Shown here: positions 58,463 to 64,000 of the stretch, piece after piece
How positions within the stretch are numbered: position 1 is the first letter of the stretch
Layout of the letters: each line of letters starts with the position of its first letter
NCBI GenBank assembly: GCA_907163375.1
Contig: CAJQUW010000597.1
Span: 186,001 to 250,000, forward strand
Origin: Prostheceraeus crozeri
Lineage: Eukaryota; Platyhelminthes; Polycladida; Euryleptidae
Length of the DNA stretch: 64,000 bases
Direction: 5' to 3'
Notes under the pieces: generated by a model
Told to the model about the DNA's origin: nothing
Database searches by the model: none
What the model saw: only the letters and a program-made list of their open reading frames with translations
Position numbers and translations under genes: made by a program

Positions 58463-58660
58463 GGTCTTTCCACGTGGCACAGTGTTTCAGTGTTGGCCTA
58501 GCGATCTTTTGGTCCAGAGGTCGAGCCCCGAAGGTGTCATTGGAAGTCGGCAGGAAGGGCATCCGGACTAAAAGTACTACAAAGCTCTATAAGTCTGACT
58601 ATGTCAGCAGCGTCCAAGCCCCAAGTATGGGGAGTAGTGACGTGAAAGCTTCATTTTTTT
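58463..58660 (+). mobile_element. SINE-1 copy G
   Basis: It has CCACGTGGCACAGTG (A box), GAGGTCGAGCCCC (B box), GCATCCGGACTAAAAG, GCAGCGTCCAAGCCCC and the 3' block GTGACGTGAAAGCTTCA. It is nearly full length. Confidence 0.85.
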
Positions 58661-58864
58661 CATTTTCCAGAGATGTTCAACTACAAAAGGTTTGAATTCT
58701 TGATCTATATTAGCTGCATATTTTCGCATTATTTGCATACTCAAAACATATTTTTTCTTAAAGTATTACTAACATATGAAATTGACTTCAGCAATTTTGT
58801 CTTCTATCCAAACACACAATGTTGCTGCAATGTAACGTCGGAGACACACAGCATTACTCATAAG

Positions 58865-59338
58865 CAGGGATGGTGATTTTATGCTCAAGCATAAAGAAAC
58901 ATAAAAGCATATTTCTTCTTTTTAAGCATAAAAAGCATATTTTATCTTTTGAGACAAAAATGAGCATTTTAATAATCTAATTAAGTATCATCGTTCATGT
59001 TTTTGACAAACATTACATGTGCAATTAAGATTGATTAATTATTAAAACGTGATTCCTTTTGTACCAAGGAAAAAGATAATTTGTGATTGTAAATGCGATT
59101 TCTAATTAGATTATTTATTTCTTAGCGGTAGTTTAAATTGCCTCTGAGACTCATAGAGTCATAATCACATCACATGGAGATTGACTCAAATTACTAATAT
59201 CTCGCAATATCATGGTGACACATTTAACATAAAGTACGTTTTACATCAGCTACGCATGATTTCGACATAATCCGAGCATAATTTTTGAGCATTAAAGCAT
59301 AAATTGTCTCTCTCAGAAGCATAAAATCACCATCTCTG
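58865..59338. mobile_element. hAT-type MITE
   Basis: The left end CAGGGATGGTGATTTTATGC and the reverse complement of the right end CAGAGATGGTGATTTTATGC are 20-bp TIRs with one mismatch, of hAT CAG type. The flanks CTCATAAG (58857-58864) and CTCAAAAG (59339-59346) are an 8-bp target duplication with one change. AAGCATAAA/AAAAGCATA words are repeated just inside both ends. 474 bp and noncoding. Confidence 0.85.
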
Positions 59339-59346
59339 CTCAAAAG

Positions 59347-60859
59347 CCATTTGAACAAATTATTGATGAAAATGGCGCAGTTGATGTTGACTCCTGGTCT
59401 ATAGATTATCCAGTGTGACTTATAGTATAACACGGCTGCGGCTGAATCGATTTCGGATTCATTTTTCGAACTCGAACTCCTTGACCAGACCTTGCAGATT
59501 TCTGGAGTCATATCGATATCTGCATACAACATAGAAATGTGCCCCATTATTTTCTGTATTTCTTCCTATACAACCTACGAGCTCTATTTGATTTTAACTC
59601 CCTTCCATTCATCCAAAGTCCCATGACTCCCCTTACCCTGGTTTTATTGGAAGCCTGAGCTGTATTAAATCATCAGTGAAAATATTTTACATTTTTGGTA
59701 AAAAAAGCTTTTTAAATTGTGAAAAATAATGACGACCATTCTCTAATGCTCAACTTTTGGAGAATATCTAGCCATTTTTGATTAAGCGGACATCAGTTTG
59801 TTCCAGAAGTTTCATAGTTTTCGTAAAATTCATAACACAGACACTCAAAGTTTGTACACCCTTTTCACGTCAGCGGTCACCCCTTTTAACCGATTTTTGC
59901 TTTTACCGGCAACTGCTTCGACTGTTCGCAAATGAAAATTGATAATTAGCTAGGTTGTTAACAGACCTGCGTTGATTACTGATATAATGCATTTTCCAGG
60001 ATTTGCTGTTCTTTCAGTCAACTTTGCCGTCTTTAGAATTTGGTTAATCATGACTATCGAATCAATTGATAGGAAAATTGATAGCACTGCTAACGAAAAT
60101 CTGATGAATAATGTCTTAGCGATTGACAATGGTTGAATCGAAATCCCCAATTGAAATTTGAATTTTATACCTGAACATTTCATTTCAACACAAAGTGAAT
60201 GGTAGTTTCACGTGTGTGGCCGAACATTTTAGGTGTACATGTTTATTGTTGACTTCATTTACTCCTAAAAGATCTGTGACCATCATCCTGCCCGCAACTC
60301 TGATTGCAACATAAACGATTGTGGAAATTGTAAAATTCCAGTTCGTGCGGGCATACAGTAATGTCTATAGACTTGAACAAGTTATACCCTAAACCAGTGA
60401 CGGGAGCAGTTAATCGATTCCGTACGATTAATCGTGCAACAGAATCAATCACATGATTCTTGAATGACCCGGAATCGTGCGATTTTTTCAATGGAATTTG
60501 TTTGATGAGGTAGAAACAAGGTTTCTATTCACTCCTTCATCGTCTAAGATACATGCATTAGCAATGCGCGGGTGCTCGTCCCTGAGATCAGGCATAGTTA
60601 GACATAATTGCCGTGTGAAATCTCTATGGGAGTTCCCCATGCACATGGACTTCGCTGCCATGCCGCAGGAATGCGTTATGTTATACCATTGCATTAAACA
60701 CGTTCGTGTAGGCCAGGTACACGATTTATTCGAATCATGCATTTTGTCAAGGCAGTCAAGCATAGTAGGTCCCTGATCCCTATCATGTCATATATCCGCA
60801 CACAAATCATATAAATGCGTATTAATTCCTGATTTACATTCGACATGCACACTATGAAC
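59347..60859. other. Unannotated DNA
   Basis: It holds the inverted partner of the 17.07 kb dispersed repeat at 59710-59767. At 60393 CAGTGACGGGAGC with nearby ATTAATCGT/ACGATTAAT words might be one end of another hAT element, but no second end was found. Overlapping frames of 91-99 codons on both strands at 60.48-60.78 kb have no motif. Confidence 0.35.
60852..60859. repeat. 8-bp target-site duplication, left
   Basis: CTATGAAC, identical to 61600-61607. Confidence 0.85.
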
Positions 60860-61599
60860 CAGGGATGTGGAGTCGGAGTCCCGGAGTCCTATCATTTTTG
60901 CTGGAGTCGGAGTCCTATCAAATGATAGGACTCCAGTCTCCGGTCTACAACTAGACCCGAAATAATATAATACAAACAAATCATTTATTCTCGTGCATAG
61001 CTGTCATTGTCTTGATGTCAGCTTTCTCCGTCAAACAAAAGTACAGAGACAGCAGTGCATACAAAGCTTATAATAGTTGAGGGAATGAACAGTGATAGTG
61101 AAAAAAAGGATTGTCTTTTCACTCGGTGATTTAGTGGAGAAGACAAGCCTTCCTAGCCTCGATCACACCTGCCCGACAAAGGTCACATCAGAGACAAAAA
61201 TGAAATACTGGTTTGTTTGAGAACATTGCCTCTTACCCTCACGTTAATCGTGTGTGATGGCTCCTCTAAAGCGGATATTAAAATCGAAAGTGTACTCATA
61301 TTTTTTGGAGAAGGATGGAGGATTTTCCAGCCTGGTAGAGACTGGAGAAAACCCGTGTGAAGCACACATCAACAAGATGGGAGGAGCCGAGTCGCATGCA
61401 TCCAACTTAAAGCGACATTTGATAAACTTTCATCGAAAATGATTGATAATTGATATAGCAATGATCACTAAATATCGATTCAGGCAAGCCTATAATGATC
61501 TGTGATGTAGGCTGCCAGGTAATTTTTCAAAAAACTGAGCTTATATACTTGCCACCCGGAGTCGGAGTCCTATCAAAATGATAGGACTCCGCATCCCTG
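60860..61599 (+). mobile_element. Internally deleted hAT element with BED-finger remnant
   Basis: The ends CAGGGATGTGGAGTC (60860) and, as reverse complement, CAGGGATGCGGAGTCCTATC (61599) are hAT-type TIRs flanked by an exact 8-bp CTATGAAC duplication. GGAGTCGGAGTCCTATCA occurs repeatedly at both ends in direct and inverted orientation. The plus frame 61254-61442 reads KSKVYSYFLEKDGGFSS ... NPCEAHINKMGG ... SNLKRHLINFHRK, the BED-type zinc finger at the N-terminus of hAT transposases; the first zinc cysteine is not where expected. The rest of the transposase is deleted, so the element is non-autonomous, 740 bp. Confidence 0.9.
61254..61442 (+). pseudogene. BED zinc-finger remnant of hAT transposase
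   Basis: 62 codons from ATG to stop encode the finger only. SNLKRHLINFHRK keeps the H-x4-H end (HLINFH) and the single Cys lies in NPCEAHI. Position inside the TIRs shows it is what remains of the 5' end of the transposase gene after internal deletion. No catalytic domain remains. Confidence 0.75.
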
Positions 61600-61607
61600 C
61601 TATGAAC
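61600..61607. repeat. 8-bp target-site duplication, right
   Basis: CTATGAAC, partner of 60852-60859. Confidence 0.85.
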
Positions 61608-61738
61608 ATAACCTGGTAACAATTGCACTTGCAGATTTGCTAATTATGAAGATTGTAGAGTGCCCATTCGCCTGGGCGCAGAATAGAGAGATATCTTCAG
61701 ACTAATAAAGTTTTAAGCAAGGGGTATGCTCTGAGGTT

Positions 61739-61965
61739 TTCCCTCTACAAATGCTTGTCAGTACGGCTAGGAATGGCCCAAATCAGCTGAAAATATCTGG
61801 AATGATTGTACAAGCTGAAAGACTGCACAACGGGCTGCTCTGTGGTTATTTATCCTGGCTTTGCCGTGCGGCTGATAATCATGAGGATTGTAGAGAGACA
61901 TTTCTAGATATTTTCAGCTAGTTTGGACCATTCCGAGTCATACTGTCGAACCGTTGTAGGGCAAA
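61739..61965. repeat. Foldback with ~62-bp arms
   Basis: 61739-61800 (GTACGGCTAGGAATGGCCCA and flanks) pairs with 61903-61965 (complement of GTATGACTCGGAATGGTCCA). Identity is about 75-80% with small gaps, and about 100 bp separates the arms. An additional direct similarity (ATGAGGATTGTAGAGAG-like) links 61640-61665 with 61875-61900. Confidence 0.6.
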
Positions 61966-62163
61966 GCGCAGTGTCAAATGCTTTCACAATTTTTGTGCTA
62001 AAAAGTCTGAAAACGTCTCTTTATTAGATTTGCTATTGTTTAGCAATCGTTATAAGTTTAATAGTTTGATTTAATTGATGCATTATTATGCGCATTTTGA
62101 TGAATACTGAAAGAAGCAAAAGTGGGAAAAAATATTTACAACATGCTCCATAGTCCATGAACA
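61966..62163. other. AT-rich spacer
   Basis: No feature seen. Confidence 0.45.
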
Positions 62164-63489
62164 CTGTAAATCACTCAATACCAATCACATACGAAGGATG
62201 CATACCAAAATATTTTTTGGTATATTTCTGTATGCATCTGTATGCTTTTCGTATGTTATTTTAAATGTGGCATGCTTTACATACTAAAGCCATACCAGCA
62301 CAGTGTTAAAGGAAAGCATCAATTATGTCTAAAGTATGTTGATTTAAGGCCTTTTGTCAATAAAGATCACATTAATGTTACTACTGCTTTGTAAGTAGTA
62401 AGATAATGACATTTAATAGTCAAACTTACAATAATTAATTCGATTTTAATGCATGTAAGTCTAAGGCATTTCATAAGTAGAGACAAAAAAACCAAGTTTC
62501 AACGGATACGAAAAAAGAAGAGATATTATTATTAAACGACGTTTCGCCTTGCAGGCTTGGTCACGTATGAATGTACGGAAAGACACATGAGAGATGAAGT
62601 AATACACAATATTATAAGTTCACACGTATTTACAGCAAAAACAAGTGTTCCATACCTCAGTAAGATATTGAATAATTAAAATACTACTACCTAAAATAAA
62701 AACAGCATGCGAAAACCGAAAATAGGACCTAAAGAAGAAATTACATACACATAGACCTTAACTCTCTATCGATATAATACCGGATACGTGAAGTCGCTTC
62801 TCCGTATTTTCATTTCATAAGTAATCAGTAAGTGTTCAACCATCAACAATTATGCATTATGTAATTTTGAAATTAAGCATATTATCAATCCAAAATAAAA
62901 ACACATTATAATTCATGAGCCCAAAAATAGTTATGTTTGAGATATGTAAGTCAACATGGTTGCATAGAAAATATCGTTTTAATGAATTGATGTAAATCAA
63001 CTTGATTCATAAAGCAAAGCTGAACAAGCTTTATATTAATATTACTAGGCGGGTAGCAACGACGACAAACTCGCGGAGCATATAATTAACAATAAATCTA
63101 ATCTAGTTAAATGACACCCTATCAATAAGAAATATTCACGACTGGTATTACTGAAATAAGTAATTTGACAGTAGTATGTAATATATACATATTTTTTGCT
63201 GTGTGACTTCAAGCTCTACATACCAGAGGTATACGAATGAGGATGAATTTGCATCGGGTCTCGTATGTAAAACATACCAACAACTCGTATTTCAGCATAA
63301 AACAGCCAATCATAGATAGAATAGTTCGTATCACTACATGCCAATTATATACGAAATTAAGTTAGGATTGGTATCAAAACATGCCAGATCGCTGTAAACA
63401 TACGAGAATGTCGTATCAAATGTTAGTTTCAAGTTGTATGTAAATTTGATATATGTTTGTATGTAATTTTCGTATCCAGTGATTTACAG
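62164..63489. mobile_element. TIR-bounded element rich in CATACGA/TCGTATG motifs
   Basis: The left CTGTAAATCACT (62164) and right AGTGATTTACAG (to 63489) are exact inverted repeats; one more base pair extends them to 13. Just inside, both ends carry many copies of CATACGA or TCGTATG and ATACCA words (62190-62290; 63222-63475), likely subterminal protein-binding repeats. About 1.33 kb without a transposase frame. No clear target duplication; superfamily unknown. Confidence 0.6.
62515..62570 (-). repeat. Penelope-like 3' tail motif, uncertain
   Basis: On the minus strand CAAGCCTGCAAGGCGAAACG then TCGTTTAATAATAATATC resembles 3' UTR endings of Penelope-like or related retroelements (C-x-G-AAACGTCGT followed by ATA/ATT repeats). 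It lies inside the TIR element. No coding sequence attached. Confidence 0.3.
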
Positions 63490-64000
63490 TACACGATGCA
63501 CCTGCGGTGCTTCTATGATGGCAGATTTGCAGTAGAATCTTATAAATAGATTATTAATACGTTCCACGCCTTGTTTGCGACTTTTATATGTTCTGATTTA
63601 TTATACTGTTTTCCCAAACATCTAGGAACAGAGCATCGCATTAGTTATTAGGTAGTTGTAATTTGAGTCTAGATATACTATAGAAGTGTCACATGCTCTC
63701 AATTTTAATGAAAATTATCCACCTTTGAATGAAAAAATGGTCTAGAACTGAAAAAATAATACAGGCTAGATTGGCTGCAAACTTCTAATCACAGAATCTC
63801 AAAATTATTCAGAATCATGCGATTTTCGATTAACATTGGAACTTGACATTCATAAAAGGAAGTTCGTGCGATACATTCGCACTATGTGATGACAATTAAA
63901 ATAGCCATTGTTCGAAATATCCGGCTGCACACCTAAAAAAGGAATTATGCATAGACCTACTGTCTTTCGTCTTATCTCATATTACCTCCTGAAAAGATGT
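63490..64000. other. Unannotated AT-rich DNA
   Basis: No gene or partnered repeat. The window ends here. Confidence 0.45.

Noticed and set aside
58468-58695. ORFs across 58.4-58.7 kb
   Set aside because: They are translations of a SINE-1 copy.
60393-60480. Possible hAT left end (CAGTGACGGGAGC)
   Set aside because: No matching right end or 8-bp duplication was found in the window.
60477-60776. Overlapping sense and antisense ORFs of 99 and 91 codons
   Set aside because: No recognised motif on either strand and no splice signals. Left unassigned.
1-64000. CRISPR array, rRNA, LTR retrotransposon, retroviral or Polinton-like sequence
   Set aside because: No regularly spaced repeats of CRISPR type, no rRNA core, and no integrase, protease, capsid or envelope motifs were seen in any frame.

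Overview
This is a gene-poor, AT-rich stretch of animal nuclear DNA. There are no operons, ribosome binding sites or dense ORFs. There is one intron-less gene, one spliced exon with good acceptor and donor sites, a tRNA-like gene and many decayed transposable elements. The mixture (several LINE families with microsatellite tails, two tRNA-derived SINE families, hAT, pogo and mariner-type DNA transposons, MITEs) suggests a marine invertebrate. I cannot name the phylum from sequence alone.

Layout. 1-3170: right-hand part of a hAT transposon with a long intact transposase ORF. 3.4-12.5 kb: a LINE 3' end with an (ATT)n tail, an element with ~118-bp inverted repeats, a zinc-finger fossil of an hAT/ZMYM-like gene, a small MITE, a SINE, and a LINE whose reverse transcriptase carries a PHD-type finger. 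12.5-26.9 kb: sparse DNA with a second and third (ATT)n-tail LINE, an RTE-like LINE tail, a foldback repeat, and SINEs. 26.9-27.8 kb (minus strand): the clearest host gene, a single-exon type II membrane glycosyltransferase of the DXD-sugar (GT32/Och1-like) group. 29.0-29.4 kb: mariner-like transposase remnant. 32.2-32.9 kb: an exon encoding ubiquitin-interacting motifs, a possible last exon, and a tRNA-Thr(AGT)-like gene. 33.8-35.4 kb: a 5'-truncated PHD-finger LINE bounded by a 17-bp target-site duplication. 36.7-48 kb: SINEs, LINE tails, foldbacks and a long (TA)n tract.

49.0-52.2 kb holds a nested pair: a pogo-like transposon with DDD transposase, its own TIRs and TA duplication sits inside a second TA-flanked element that has different TIRs and GAGACGC-type subterminal repeats. 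54.4-55.5 kb: AT-rich low complexity followed by a degenerate minisatellite. 57-59 kb: SINEs. 58.9-61.6 kb: two non-autonomous hAT elements with 8-bp target-site duplications, one retaining a piece of a BED-finger coding region. 62.2-63.5 kb: a TIR-bounded element rich in CATACGA/TCGTATG motifs.

The window is therefore mainly a record of transposon activity around one or two host genes. I saw no CRISPR, rRNA, LTR retrotransposon, retroviral or Polinton-like sequence. All family calls come from motif recognition by eye, without database searches.
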